A program made the translations under genes and the position numbers. Shown here piece after piece: positions 25,969 through 35,285 of a stretch of 64,000 bases of DNA. The notes below the pieces were generated by a model. The model ran no database searches, had not been told where the DNA came from, and was given only the letters and a program-made list of their open reading frames with translations. This DNA is from Sphingopyxis sp. FD7 (GTDB lineage: Bacteria > Pseudomonadota > Alphaproteobacteria > Sphingomonadales > Sphingomonadaceae), in the NCBI RefSeq assembly GCF_003609835.1, contig NZ_AP017898.1, positions 1,922,001 to 1,986,000 of the forward strand, in the 5' to 3' direction. Every line of letters starts with the position of its first letter. The first letter of the stretch is position 1.

Positions 25969-26046
25969 CGTCATTCCGGCGAAGGCCGGAATCTCACCGT
26001 CGCGTGGACAAGCGCGGGTGAGATTCCGGCCTTCGCCGGAATGACG
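25969..26046. repeat. Composite family A repeat (two hairpins in mirror orientation)
   Basis: Left hairpin CGTCATTCCGGC-GAAG-GCCGGAAT and right hairpin ATTCCGGC-CTTC-GCCGGAATGACG flank a 20- to 30-base centre; the two halves are also complementary to each other over about 30 bases including CTCACC/GGTGAG. It lies upstream of obgE, between divergent genes. Confidence 0.85.
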
Positions 26047-26084
26047 AAACAGGGCTATGTTACCCCGACCCGATGTTGTTTTAG

Positions 26085-27143
<1,059 letters not shown>

Positions 27144-27160
27144 TCCTCCGAATATTTTGG

Positions 27161-27270
27161 TGTGCTCCCGCGAAGGCGGGAGCCCATCTGCGGTCCGTGC
27201 AAGATGGAACCGACGGGCGATGGATCCCCGCGTTGGCGCTACGCGCCGCCTTCGGCTCCGCGGGGACACA
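27161..27270. repeat. Dispersed intergenic repeat, GCTCCCGC type
   Basis: Starts with hairpin GCTCCCGC-GAAG-GCGGGAGC and ends with a second palindrome (ATCCCCGCG ... CGCGGGGACAC). The GAAG loop and layout parallel the family A composites although the arm sequence differs. It lies between the convergent obgE and methyltransferase genes and may act as a terminator. Confidence 0.65.
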
Positions 27271-27296
27271 CGGTATTTTCATTTAGCGTGGAAGCC

Positions 27297-28358
27297 TCAG
27301 CGCGCCTCGATCACCATGTTGAACGGCCCCTCGGTCGCACGCCGAACGCTGGCGAAGCCGCCCTCGCGCACGATCTGCGACAGCCGCGCTTCACCCGCCT
27401 GCGCGCCGAGCGCCTCGCCGACCTCCTGATCGAGCGACGTCGGCACGCAGATCATCGTCGAGGCGTTGTAATAGAGCCGCCCGACCGGGTTCATATTTTC
27501 TGCCGGTCGGTCGCCCGCGATCGGCTCGACGATCATCCAGCATCCATCGGGCGCCAGCATCTCGCGCATATGCCGGGCACAGCCGCGCGGATCGCCCATG
27601 TCATGCAGACAGTCATACATTGTAATCAGGTCAAAGCCGTCCTCGTCGATTTCCTTTGCGGCCGCCACTTCAAAGCGCACCCGGTCGCCATAACCATGCC
27701 CCTCGGCATGACGCCGCGCTTCCGCGATCGACGGTTCGTGAAAGTCGAAGCCGACGAATTCGCTCTCGGGATAGGCGTCGGCCATCAGCAGCGTCGAAAA
27801 GCCCACCCCGCATCCGACATCGGCGACGCGTGCGCCTTTTTTGAGCTTCGCCTCAACGCCGCCCAGCGCCGGAATCCAGGCCTGGACGATATTGTTCGCA
27901 TAACCCGGCCGGAAAAAGGCGCCCGTGGCGCAGAAGAGACAACCGGCATGGTCGCCCCAGCGCACGCCCGATCCGTGACGGAAACACTCCTCGACCTTGC
28001 TTTCCGCCTCGATCATCGCCGCGATGATCTCGAACGCGCCCGCCAGATAGACCGGACTGTCCTTGTGCACGAACACCATTGCCTGTTCGGGCGCGATGCT
28101 GAAGCGATCCGAACCCGGATCATAGTCGATATAGCCGTTCGCCGCCTGCGCGAGCGCCCATTCGCGAACATAGCGTTCGTGCAGGCCGCCCGCGCGCGCC
28201 GCGAGTTCGCCCGCCGTCGCCGAAGCCTGCGCCAGCGCGTCGAACAGCCCGAGCCGGAATCCCAGCCGCACCGTGGGCACGCTCATCCCGCCGCCAACGT
28301 CGCCGAGCATCTTGCCGACGAACGCATGCAGCTTGTCTTCATCGATTGCCGTAGCCAT
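27297..28358 (-). CDS. Class I SAM-dependent methyltransferase with N-terminal winged helix
   Basis: 353 residues from the ATG at 28358, with GGAG seven bases upstream. The first ~110 residues (VPTVRLGFRLGLFDALAQASATAGELAARAG) form a winged-helix-like dimerisation part. The catalytic domain has the SAM-binding VADVGCGVGFSTLLMADAYPE (motif I), VGFDFHEPSI and FDLITMYDCLHDMGDP (motif IV). This matches a family of actinobacterial and proteobacterial methyltransferases, including mycobacterial Rv2258c-like proteins, that methylate small molecules; the substrate is unknown. It is in the same direction as recF, whose end lies 109 bases upstream. Confidence 0.82.
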   Translation of the reverse strand: MATAIDEDKLHAFVGKMLGDVGGGMSVPTVRLGFRLGLFDALAQASATAGELAARAGGLHERYVREWALAQAANGYIDYDPGSDRFSIAPEQAMVFVHKDSPVYLAGAFEIIAAMIEAESKVEECFRHGSGVRWGDHAGCLFCATGAFFRPGYANNIVQAWIPALGGVEAKLKKGARVADVGCGVGFSTLLMADAYPESEFVGFDFHEPSIAEARRHAEGHGYGDRVRFEVAAAKEIDEDGFDLITMYDCLHDMGDPRGCARHMREMLAPDGCWMIVEPIAGDRPAENMNPVGRLYYNASTMICVPTSLDQEVGEALGAQAGEARLSQIVREGGFASVRRATEGPFNMVIEAR

Positions 28359-28467
28359 TGTTTCGCTCCTCGCCAGTTGGGGGTAGCGCGACTCTCCAGA
28401 AGGTCTTGTTGAGACAAGCATCATAGCATATCGGCCGCAAAAGGGCACATAGGCCCGTCGGCTCTCG

Positions 28468-29577
28468 CTAACCCGCGGCGATCCGCCCGCCCGCGATGCG
28501 ATAGCGCGTTACCGGCCCCGGCATCGCGTCGAACAGCGCCGCTTCGGTGCCGGTCAGCCACGCCTGCCCGCCCTGCGCCGCCAGCCGTTCATAGAGCGCC
28601 GCACGCCGCAGCGGGTCGAGATGCGCCGCCACTTCGTCGAGCAGCAGCACCGGCCGCTGCCCGCGCCGCCGCGCAACGCAATCGCCGTGCGCCAGGACGA
28701 GCGACAGCAGCATCGCCTTTTGCTCGCCCGTCGAGCAGCGCGCGGCGGCCCGGCCCGTAACCGCGTGCACCGCCGCCAGATCGTCGCGGTGCGGCCCCGC
28801 GGTCGCGCGGCCCGCCGCGGCGTCGATCCGCCGGCGCGCGGCGAACAGCGCCTTCAGCGCCTCGACCGTATGCGGCGCGGTGCGTTCCACGCCCTCGCTG
28901 TCGACCAGCGTGAGCAGCGGCCGCGCGAAGGGCGCGTCGGGCTGCCCCGCCAGCTCGGCCGAAAGCGCCGCCAGCGTATCGAGCCGCGCCGCGTCCATCG
29001 CCGCGCCATGCTCGGCAAGCTGCGCCTCGAGGCTCGCGAGCCACGCCGCATCGGCGGCGGCCAGGTCGGCGAGCAGCTTGCCGCGCGCGCGCAGCGCCGC
29101 TTCATAGCGGTTGCCATGTTGCGCGTGGCGCGGGTCGAGCGCGAGGACGAGCCGGTCGAGGAAGCGCCGCCGGTTGCCCGCGGTCTCGACGAACAGTCGG
29201 TCCATCGCCGGGGTCAGCCACAAAATCGCCAGCCATTCGCCCAGCGCCGTCGCGGCGGCGGGCGCGCCGTTGATGCGGACGATGCGCCGTCCGGGCTGCG
29301 CGGGCTCGATCCCCGTCCCCAGCGCCACCGGCGGCAGCCCCTCGCCCGCCGCTACCTCGGCAAAGACCGCAAAGCCGCCACGCGCACCGTCGCGCACCAT
29401 GTCGGACAGCGGCGCGCGACGCAGCCCGCGCCCCGGCGCGAGCAGCGAGATCGCCTCCAATATGTTCGTCTTGCCCGCGCCATTGTCGCCATGGAGCGCG
29501 ACCAGCCCCGGCCCCGCCGCCAGATCCGCGCCGGCGTGATTGCGAAAATCGGTCATCGAGAGGCGGGCAAGCGTCAT
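28468..29577 (-). CDS. recF: DNA replication and repair protein RecF
   Basis: 369 residues. RecF is an SMC-like ATPase that loads RecA on gapped DNA together with RecO and RecR. The Walker A motif is [19 protein letters not shown] (about 29-47), a signature sequence lies in [18 protein letters not shown], and Walker B is [17 protein letters not shown]. The start ATG at 29577 gives the standard [14 protein letters not shown] beginning; an alternative internal ATG (MTDFRN) is less usual. It is not next to dnaA-dnaN-gyrB here. The coding DNA is among the most GC-rich in the window, so many other frames are open. Confidence 0.95.
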   Translation of the reverse strand: MTLARLSMTDFRNHAGADLAAGPGLVALHGDNGAGKTNILEAISLLAPGRGLRRAPLSDMVRDGARGGFAVFAEVAAGEGLPPVALGTGIEPAQPGRRIVRINGAPAAATALGEWLAILWLTPAMDRLFVETAGNRRRFLDRLVLALDPRHAQHGNRYEAALRARGKLLADLAAADAAWLASLEAQLAEHGAAMDAARLDTLAALSAELAGQPDAPFARPLLTLVDSEGVERTAPHTVEALKALFAARRRIDAAAGRATAGPHRDDLAAVHAVTGRAAARCSTGEQKAMLLSLVLAHGDCVARRRGQRPVLLLDEVAAHLDPLRRAALYERLAAQGGQAWLTGTEAALFDAMPGPVTRYRIAGGRIAAG

Positions 29578-29731
29578 GCCCGACCGCGCCTACCGCAGCC
29601 GATGCGGCGACGCCAGCGTCGACACGCATCCGCGCCTCGACACGACATAGCGAATTTTCCCGTCTTCCGGCAATTTTTTCGATTTCAATGAAAAACGCGC
29701 GCTATCATATTTTTTTCGGAACCAGAAAACC

Positions 29732-29743
29732 GCGGTTAACCGC
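29732..29743. promoter_or_regulatory. 12-base palindrome just upstream of the sigma-54 promoter
   Basis: GCGGTTAACCGC, perfect inverted repeat ending 12 bases before the sigma-54 -24 box, in an AT-rich stretch (about 29650-29740) that stands out in this GC-rich chromosome. It might be an activator or DNA-bending site. Confidence 0.35.
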
Positions 29744-29755
29744 CGCTGAATGAAA

Positions 29756-29773
29756 TTGGCACGCCTCCTGCAT
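29756..29773 (+). promoter_or_regulatory. Sigma-54 (RpoN) promoter for the micro-protein/PspC genes
   Basis: TTGGCACG-CCTC-CTGCAT matches the consensus TTGGCACG-N4-TTGCAT with one mismatch, and the key GG and GC pairs are exactly 12 bases apart, the spacing sigma-54 needs. Transcription would start near 29783, 46 bases before the first ATG. Confidence 0.85.
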
Positions 29774-29828
29774 TACTGTTGGCATCCACCGGATGGTCCG
29801 GATGGAAGGTTCAAGGAAGGATAAAATC

Positions 29829-29957
29829 ATGGCCCATTTCAACGTCAACGCCGTCAAGAGCTACGCCCTCGCCGCTTTCGCTTCGCTTTATGCCTCGGTG
29901 ATGCTGCTCGCCATCGTCGGTCAGAATGGGGCTGAGGTCGGTCAGCTGATCGTCTGA
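29829..29957 (+). CDS. Membrane micro-protein, 42 residues
   Basis: A short gene with an excellent AAGGAAGGA ribosome site seven bases upstream of the ATG at 29829. The product has a polar start (MAHFNVNAVKSY), a single hydrophobic helix at about 13-30 (ALAAFASLYASVMLLAIVG) and a short tail (QNGAEVGQLIV). It lies 46 bases after the inferred start of a sigma-54 transcript and 63 bases before the PspC gene, so the two should be co-expressed. No family is recognised. Position suggests a small inner-membrane stress component, comparable in idea to the small Psp proteins of enterobacteria, but not by sequence. Confidence 0.72.
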   Translation: MAHFNVNAVKSYALAAFASLYASVMLLAIVGQNGAEVGQLIV

Positions 29958-30020
29958 TCGGCTGACAACCTCCCCTCAGAAAGAACGCCGGCCTTCCCGG
30001 CCGGGATCGAAAGGAAAGAA

Positions 30021-30200
30021 ATGAAACAGGGTTTTCGCAAGAATCGCCAAAGCGGCATCCTCTTCGGCGTGTGCGCCGGGATGGCGGACCACTTCGGCTT
30101 CGATGTCTTGTGGACGCGCGTCGCCTTTGTCGCCCTGACGCTTCTCGGCTTCGGCCTGCCGCTGCTGCTGTATCTGACCGTCGCGATCCTCGCGCCATAG
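30021..30200 (+). CDS. PspC-domain protein, 59 residues
   Basis: The ATG at 30021 follows an AAGGAAAG ribosome site. The product is a minimal PspC domain: a basic start (MKQGFRKNRQSG), ILFGVCAGMADHFGFDVLWTRVAFVALTLL split across the loop and membrane helix, and LPLLLYLTVAILAP. In enterobacteria PspC is an inner-membrane sensor/effector of the phage-shock response and the psp operon needs sigma-54. Here the family member is the bare domain, behind a sigma-54 promoter and a 42-residue membrane protein, without pspA or pspB next to it. A strong terminator follows at 30261. Confidence 0.9.
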   Translation: MKQGFRKNRQSGILFGVCAGMADHFGFDVLWTRVAFVALTLLGFGLPLLLYLTVAILAP

Positions 30201-30260
30201 GACAGCCAAGGGCCGGTCGCCACAGGCGCTCCGTTCACCGGCCCCCATTCCCGAAATCAG

Positions 30261-30292
30261 GGGCTCACCGGCCACCGCCGGTGGGCCCTTTT
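30261..30292 (+). terminator. Rho-independent terminator after the PspC gene
   Basis: Stem GGGCTCACCGGC / GCCGGTGGGCCC (one G-T pair), 4-base loop, then TTTT. It closes the sigma-54 unit three bases before the end of the convergent reductase gene. Confidence 0.85.
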
Positions 30293-30294
30293 GA

Positions 30295-31434
30295 TTATCC
30301 GTGCGGGCGGATCAGATATTTCTCGCCCGTCCGCTTGGCATTATAGGCCTGCGCTGTTTCGACATCGAGCGCCTCGGTCAGCGAGATTTCGTGGCTGTAG
30401 TGGCTCTTGAAGGTCGTCGTCAGCTCGTCGACGACGCGCTGGCGCATCCGCCCCACGACCTCGGCGCCCGCCTTCGCCAGGAACGGCGTCAGCAAAAAGC
30501 CGCCGAGCGCCCAGGTCAGGCCGAAACTGCGCGCCGAAAAAGTCGTCGGCGACAGGTCGAGCGCGCCATAGATATAGACCTGTTTGAACGTGTCGGAGCC
30601 ATAGCGGCTGTATGTCGTCATGCGCCGCACCGCCGCCGCCTCCATCGCGGTCAAAATCTGTCCCGCCAGCTTGCCGCCGCCGGTCGCGTCGAAACCGATC
30701 GTCGCGCCCGTTTCGGCGATCGCGTCGATCAGCCGGTCCATGAAATCGTCGGCGCTGCTGTTCACGACATATTGCGCGCCGATGCCTTTCAGCAGCGCGA
30801 CCTGCGCGTCGCTGCGCACGATATTGACCAGCGGGATGCCGTCCTTCGCGCAAATCTTGACAAGCATCTGGCCCAGGTTCGACGCCGCGGCGGTGTGGAC
30901 GATCGCGCTGTGTCCCTCCATCCGCATCGTCTCGGTAAAGGCCAGGCTGGTGAGCGGGTTGACGAAGCAGGAGGCGCCGTCCCTGGGATCGGTGCCATCG
31001 GGCAGCGGCATCGCCATCTGCACCGGCAGGCAGCGATATTCGGCATACATCTCGCCGCCGAGCACCGCGACCGTCTTGCCGAGCAGCGCCTGCGCCTCCG
31101 CCGACGCGCCCGCCGCGACGACAATGCCGCAGCCCTCGTTGCCGATCGCCATCGCCTCGCCCACGCGCCCCGCCATCGCGCGCATCCCCGCGGGCGGGAC
31201 ATCGGCGGTCAGCACCGGCAGCCCACCCTGCTCCGAAGCACGCGCCGTGCTCATGTCGGCGCCGCCGAACAGCAGGCCGAGGTCCGACGGGTTGATCGGC
31301 GCCGCGAGCAGCTTCACCACCACCTCATGCGGTTTCGGTTCGGGCATCGGCCGCCGCTCGAGCGAGACTTCGAGCTGCCCCTCGGGCTTCACGAGCGTCA
31401 GCATGGTCAGATTGGTTTGGGGCAGGTCGGTCAT
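30295..31434 (-). CDS. MDR-superfamily zinc-binding dehydrogenase-like reductase
   Basis: 379 residues from the ATG at 31434, with GGGAG seven bases upstream; the longer reading to 31569 is rejected. It has the medium-chain dehydrogenase/reductase layout: a GroES-like N-terminal half (NEGCGIVVAAG) and a nucleotide-binding half. The usual GxGxxG region is replaced by IVHTAAASNLGQMLVKICAKDGIPLVNIVRSDAQVALLKGIGAQYVV read as two overlapping parts, consistent with NADPH-dependent enoyl or quinone reductases. The classical zinc ligands are not evident, so it probably works without zinc. The substrate is unknown. No operon partner is seen. Confidence 0.8.
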   Translation of the reverse strand: MTDLPQTNLTMLTLVKPEGQLEVSLERRPMPEPKPHEVVVKLLAAPINPSDLGLLFGGADMSTARASEQGGLPVLTADVPPAGMRAMAGRVGEAMAIGNEGCGIVVAAGASAEAQALLGKTVAVLGGEMYAEYRCLPVQMAMPLPDGTDPRDGASCFVNPLTSLAFTETMRMEGHSAIVHTAAASNLGQMLVKICAKDGIPLVNIVRSDAQVALLKGIGAQYVVNSSADDFMDRLIDAIAETGATIGFDATGGGKLAGQILTAMEAAAVRRMTTYSRYGSDTFKQVYIYGALDLSPTTFSARSFGLTWALGGFLLTPFLAKAGAEVVGRMRQRVVDELTTTFKSHYSHEISLTEALDVETAQAYNAKRTGEKYLIRPHG

Positions 31435-31574
31435 CGCGCATCTCCCGTCGCATTTCAGTTTCTGGATGCAACGGGAATAGGATGATGCGGCAGGGCTGGC
31501 AATCGTTCGCGCAATAAATTGTACGCCACAAGCATTCCCCCGAGGGGGCCTTCGCACCTTGTCGAGCAATATCT

Positions 31575-31660
31575 GTACCCCGGCGAAAGCCGGGGCCCAG
31601 GGCGTTGTAGAGCAGCGCTTGGCTTCTCGACGCCCTGGACCCCGGCTTTCGCCGGGGTAC
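31575..31660. repeat. Composite palindromic repeat, family A variant
   Basis: Left arm GTACCCCGGC-GAAA-GCCGGGG continuing CCCAGGGCGT; right arm ACGCCCTGGA then CCCCGGC-TTTC-GCCGGGGTAC. The two arms of about 31 bases are complementary with one mismatch, around a 25-base centre. It sits in the 286-base gap between two minus-strand genes. Confidence 0.85.
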
Positions 31661-31720
31661 CGCGCGCACTTATCGCATTGGGATAAGCGCCAGGGGGCTC
31701 ATTTCCACCGAACAACCCCG

Positions 31721-32203
31721 CTACCCCGTCCCGTAAAAACGCGCGAGGCGGTCGAGCGCCAGCCCCAGCACCAGCTTGCCCGACCGCGCGGGCCAGCCGA
31801 GCGCCTTTTCGGCGCCGCCGATCCCCTCGCCCGCGCAGATCACGCGCCAGCAGATGTCGGCCAGCCCCGGCCCCGCCGCGTCGAGCGCGCCGTGAAAGCG
31901 CCGGTGCGCGTCAATCCGCGCCAGCGACGCTTCGGCCGCGCGCGCGCCGCCGCGGCGCTTGCCCGGCGGCGCCGCGTCCCAGCGCATCGTCACCCGCGCC
32001 GCCAGCCCCGCGCGCTCATAATCGGCGCGCAGCCGCTCGCCCGCCAGCAATTGCGCCGGGGTCAGCAGCCCGCGCGAGGCCAGCCAGGCGATCGGGCTTT
32101 CGGCGACATTGACGGTCACATGCCGCATCACCTGCGGCCCCGCCTTGCCGGGATCGATCCGATCGTCGGGATGGATACGCGACTCGAGGCGGCGTGCAGT
32201 CAT
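31721..32203 (-). CDS. DUF6456 domain protein
   Basis: 160 residues. The C-terminal half has the pattern I associate with DUF6456: ARIDAHRRFHGALDAAGPGLADICWRVICAGEG and then ALGWPARSGKLVLGLALDRLARFYG, a helical domain common in alphaproteobacteria and often combined with DNA-binding parts. The function is not known. The ATG at 32203 has AAGGAG six bases upstream, inside a 19-base palindrome at 32208-32226. It is divergent from an XRE-type regulator gene whose start is 89 bases away, so regulation by that protein is possible. Confidence 0.8.
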   Translation of the reverse strand: MTARRLESRIHPDDRIDPGKAGPQVMRHVTVNVAESPIAWLASRGLLTPAQLLAGERLRADYERAGLAARVTMRWDAAPPGKRRGGARAAEASLARIDAHRRFHGALDAAGPGLADICWRVICAGEGIGGAEKALGWPARSGKLVLGLALDRLARFYGTG

Positions 32204-32207
32204 ATCG

Positions 32208-32226
32208 GTCTCCTTCTGAAGGAGAC
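32208..32226. promoter_or_regulatory. 19-base palindrome between DUF6456 and XRE genes
   Basis: GTCTCCTTC-T-GAAGGAGAC, perfect 9-base arms around one base. It contains the ribosome site of the DUF6456 gene, so it could be an operator for the neighbouring XRE protein or an RNA hairpin hiding that ribosome site. Confidence 0.5.
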
Positions 32227-32291
32227 GGGCTTGACATTGGATGATTATGTAGGAAAGAAAAAACCGATTTGGTTATCGAAAGGACGCCGCC

Positions 32292-32852
32292 GTGATCAAC
32301 AGCATCCGAACCGTCCGCCGCGCCAAGGGGTTGACGCTCGAGGAGGTTGCGCGGCGCTGCGATCCGCCGACGACCGCGCAGACGATCGGACGCCTCGAAA
32401 CCGGGACGCGCACGCTGTCGCTCGGCTGGATGAACCGCATTGCCGCGGCGCTCGGCGTCGACGCCGCCGAACTCGTGCGGTTGCCGCAGGACGCGCAGCT
32501 GACGATCACCGCGCTGCTCGGCGCCGACGGCGCGCACGCGCCGACGCGCACCGAACAGGCGCTCGCCGCGCGGCCGGGCGAGGATATGGTCGCGGTGCGC
32601 GTCACCTCGTCGATCGGTGACTATCGCGCGGGCGACGAAATCTGGTGCCGCCGGATAGAGGGTGACTGGGCGCAGGCGCTCAACCGCGACCTGCTCGTCC
32701 CGCGCCCGGCCGGCCGCTTCTTCTTCGCGCGCCTGCTCAACGTCGACGGCGAAAAGCTCCACCTGCTCCCGCTCGGCACCGGGCAGCGGCAACAGGTCGT
32801 GAGCAATCCGCCCTGGGCCGCGGTCGCGATGCGTTTGATGCGCAGTCTGTGA
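32292..32852 (+). CDS. XRE-family helix-turn-helix protein
   Basis: 186 residues from a GTG at 32292 with AAAGGA seven bases upstream. The N-terminal helix-turn-helix is IRTVRRAKGLTLEEVARRCDPPTTAQTIGRLETGTRTLSLGWMNRIAAALGV, closely patterned on Cro/CI-type domains. The C-terminal half (DMVAVRVTSSIGDYRAGDEIWCRRI ... LNVDGEKLHLLPLG) resembles the S24/LexA-like fold in strand pattern, but the serine/lysine protease pair is not obvious, so it is probably not self-cleaving. It is divergent from the DUF6456 gene and may bind the palindrome at 32208-32226. Confidence 0.82.
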   Translation: MINSIRTVRRAKGLTLEEVARRCDPPTTAQTIGRLETGTRTLSLGWMNRIAAALGVDAAELVRLPQDAQLTITALLGADGAHAPTRTEQALAARPGEDMVAVRVTSSIGDYRAGDEIWCRRIEGDWAQALNRDLLVPRPAGRFFFARLLNVDGEKLHLLPLGTGQRQQVVSNPPWAAVAMRLMRSL

Positions 32853-32891
32853 TCGCCAGCCCCGTCATTGCGAGCGGATGAGAGGACAGGC

Positions 32892-34061
32892 ATGACCGCC
32901 CCGCTGCGCATCCTCTCGATCGCCACCCTCTTTCCCGACGTCGCGCGCCCGAACTTCGGCCTGTTCGTCGAAAAAAGCCTGCGCGCGCTCGCCGCGCAGC
33001 CGGGCGTCGAACTCACCGTCGTCGCGCCGGTCGGCCTGCCGCCTTTCCCGCTTTCGCTGCACCCGCGCTACCGCGCGCTGCGCAGCCTGCCCCGCGCCGA
33101 AATATGGCACGGCCTCACCGTCCGCCGCCCACGCTTCACGCTCATTCCGCGCTATGGCGCGCGCTTCAATCCCGCGGCGATCGCACGCGCCGTGCTCGGC
33201 GCGGCCCGGGACCGGACGTTCGACGTCGTCGACGCGCAATTCTTCTACCCCGACGGCCCCGCCGCGATGCGCGTCGCGGATGCACTCGGCCTGCCTTTTT
33301 CCGTCAAGGCGCGCGGCGCCGACATCAGCCATTTCGGCCATGCCCCGGCGTCGCGCGCGCAGTTGCTCGCCGCCGCCGCGAAAGCCGCGGGCCTGCTCGC
33401 CGTCTCCGAAGCAATGCGCCGCGACATGGCCGCGATCGGCATCGACCCGGCAAAGGTCGCGGTCCATTATACGGGCATCGACACCGCGCGCTTCCATCCC
33501 GGCGACCGCGCCGCGGCGCGCGCGGCGCTCGGCTTCGACGACGCGCCCGCGATCCTCTCGGTCGGCGCGCTGATCGAACGCAAGGGGCAGGCGCTCGTCA
33601 TAGCGGCGCTGCCCGCGCTGCCCGGCGTGGATTATTGGCTCGCTGGTGCGGGCGAAGCGGAAACCCGCTACCGCGCGCTCGCGCGAAGGCTTGGCGTCGA
33701 GGCGCGCGTGCATTTCATGGGGCCGGTCGCCCATGCCGACCTGCCGTTATTCTATCGCGCCGCCGACGTCGTCGTCATGCCCTCGGCCAGCGAGGGCCTG
33801 GCCAATGCGTGGGTCGAGGCGCTCGCCTGCGGCACGCCGATCGTCATCAGCGACGCGGGCGGCGCCGCCGAACTCGTGCGCCTGCCCGCCGCCGGCCGCA
33901 TCGTGCCGCGCACGCCGGGCGCGATCGCCGAAGCGGTGCAGGACATCCTCGCCGCCCCACCCTCACCGGCCGACGTGGCCGCGAGCCTCGACGGCCGCTT
34001 CGACTGGAACCGCAACGGCCGCGAGCTGGCGGACCATCTGCGGCGCTGCGCGGGGTTTTGA
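32892..34061 (+). CDS. Glycosyltransferase, GT4-type
   Basis: 389 residues from the ATG at 32892. It has two Rossmann-like domains of the GT-B fold: an acceptor domain beginning LRILSIATLFPDVARPNFGLFVEKSLRALAA, and a donor domain with ILSVGALIERKGQALVIAALPAL, YWLAGAGEAETRYRALA, HFMGPVAHADLPLFYRAADVVVMPSASEG and the catalytic E-x7-E motif in EGLANAWVEALACGTPIV. It retains the sugar configuration and probably uses a nucleotide-sugar donor; the acceptor is unknown. No polysaccharide cluster surrounds it, which points to a single modification step rather than a capsule locus. Confidence 0.88.
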   Translation: MTAPLRILSIATLFPDVARPNFGLFVEKSLRALAAQPGVELTVVAPVGLPPFPLSLHPRYRALRSLPRAEIWHGLTVRRPRFTLIPRYGARFNPAAIARAVLGAARDRTFDVVDAQFFYPDGPAAMRVADALGLPFSVKARGADISHFGHAPASRAQLLAAAAKAAGLLAVSEAMRRDMAAIGIDPAKVAVHYTGIDTARFHPGDRAAARAALGFDDAPAILSVGALIERKGQALVIAALPALPGVDYWLAGAGEAETRYRALARRLGVEARVHFMGPVAHADLPLFYRAADVVVMPSASEGLANAWVEALACGTPIVISDAGGAAELVRLPAAGRIVPRTPGAIAEAVQDILAAPPSPADVAASLDGRFDWNRNGRELADHLRRCAGF

Positions 34062-34110
34062 GGTGTGCAGATAATTGGAATGTCGGTTTTCGGCCGGTAG
34101 CGGCCATTCT

Positions 34111-34230
34111 CTCCCCTCCCGCTTGCGGGAGGGGTCGGGGGTGGGCAGCTGCGTGGCAATGGCCCACCCCGCTGCGACTAACGAACAAAGTTCGTAAGTC
34201 TCGCTGCCCCTCCCGCTTGCGGGAGGGGAA
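34111..34230. repeat. Dispersed intergenic repeat, family C
   Basis: Two identical hairpins CCCCTCCCGC-TT-GCGGGAGGGG at 34113-34134 and 34207-34228 bracket inner palindromes GTGGGC...GCCCAC and ACGAAC-AAA-GTTCGT. It lies between the convergent glycosyltransferase and secF genes. Confidence 0.85.
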
Positions 34231-34288
34231 GCCAGCGCAACCCCTCAATGTCTGCTCCCCACCCCGAAGCGGAAGCCCGCTGGCGCCG

Positions 34289-35272
34289 TCAAACCACCGC
34301 GCCGTCGTCGTTCTTGCTCGACACCCGCTCGGCGCCTTCGGTCGCCGCCGTCGTGCGCGGCACGAAACTGTGGGGACCGACCTTCAGCCACACCAGGATC
34401 GGCGCCGACATATAGACCGACGAATAAGTGCCGACGAAAATGCCGAGCAGCATCGCGGCGGTAAAACCAAAGATCACGTCCGGCCCGACCCACAGCAGCA
34501 CCGCAAGCGCGATCAGCATGGTAAAGCTCGTCATCACCGTGCGCGCCAGCGTCTCGTTGATGCTGAGGTCGAGCAGCGGGATGATCTCCATCTTGCGGTA
34601 TTTCTTCAGATTCTCGCGAATCCGGTCGAACACGACGATCGTGTCGTTGAGCGAATAGCCGATGATGGTGAGCAGCGCGGCGACGATATTGAGGTCGAAC
34701 TGCATCTGCGTCAGCGCAAAGAAGCCAAAGGTCAGCGTGACGTCGTGGAACAGCGCGAACAGCGCGCCGACGCCGAACTGCCATTCAAAGCGGATCCAGA
34801 TATAGATGGAGATCGCGATCATCGCGAGGATCAGACTGAGCGCCCCGGTGCGCAGCAGTTCCTCCGACACCTTGCCCGACACGGTTTCGACCGATCCGGT
34901 CTTCGCGGTGGGGAACGCCTTGGCAATGCCCGCGACCAGTTGTTGCCCGGCGCGCTCGGCGGCCGCCTTGTCGCCTTCGGGCAGCGCGGTGCGGATCGAC
35001 ACCGCCTTGTCCGATCCGAACTGCTGGATCGTCGCTTCGCCAAGGCCGATGGCGCCCACCTTTTCGCGGATTTCGTCGATCGGCGGCATCGCCCCGGTGA
35101 ACTCGACGCGCACCGACTGGCCGCCGACAAAGTCGACGCCAAGGTTGAGCCCGCGCACCGCGACGAGCGCGATCGACGCGACGATCATCAGCAAACTGAT
35201 CGCCATCGCGACGTTGCGCCATTTCAGGAACTGGATGTTGGTGTCGTCGGGGACGAGTTTCAGGAGACGCAT
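34289..35272 (-). CDS. secF: Protein translocase subunit SecF
   Basis: 327 residues, about six membrane segments. SecF pairs with SecD to use the proton gradient to pull exported proteins through SecYEG. Visible marks are the first helix (about 17-35) followed by GLNLGVDFVGGQSVRVEF, the periplasmic P1 part, ALFHDVTLTFGFFAL, GYSLNDTIVVFDRIREN and SINETLARTVMTSFTMLIALAVLL of the membrane domain. The tail is polar. The gene follows secD by 13 bases and yajC precedes that, the standard order. The start ATG at 35272 gives MRLLKLVPDDTNIQFLKWR. Confidence 0.97.
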   Translation of the reverse strand: MRLLKLVPDDTNIQFLKWRNVAMAISLLMIVASIALVAVRGLNLGVDFVGGQSVRVEFTGAMPPIDEIREKVGAIGLGEATIQQFGSDKAVSIRTALPEGDKAAAERAGQQLVAGIAKAFPTAKTGSVETVSGKVSEELLRTGALSLILAMIAISIYIWIRFEWQFGVGALFALFHDVTLTFGFFALTQMQFDLNIVAALLTIIGYSLNDTIVVFDRIRENLKKYRKMEIIPLLDLSINETLARTVMTSFTMLIALAVLLWVGPDVIFGFTAAMLLGIFVGTYSSVYMSAPILVWLKVGPHSFVPRTTAATEGAERVSSKNDDGAVV

Positions 35273-35285
35273 GACCGGTCCCTCC

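Noticed and set aside
25969..26046. Repeated palindromes as a CRISPR array
   Set aside because: Only one pair of mirror-image hairpins; no regularly spaced direct repeats and no cas genes.
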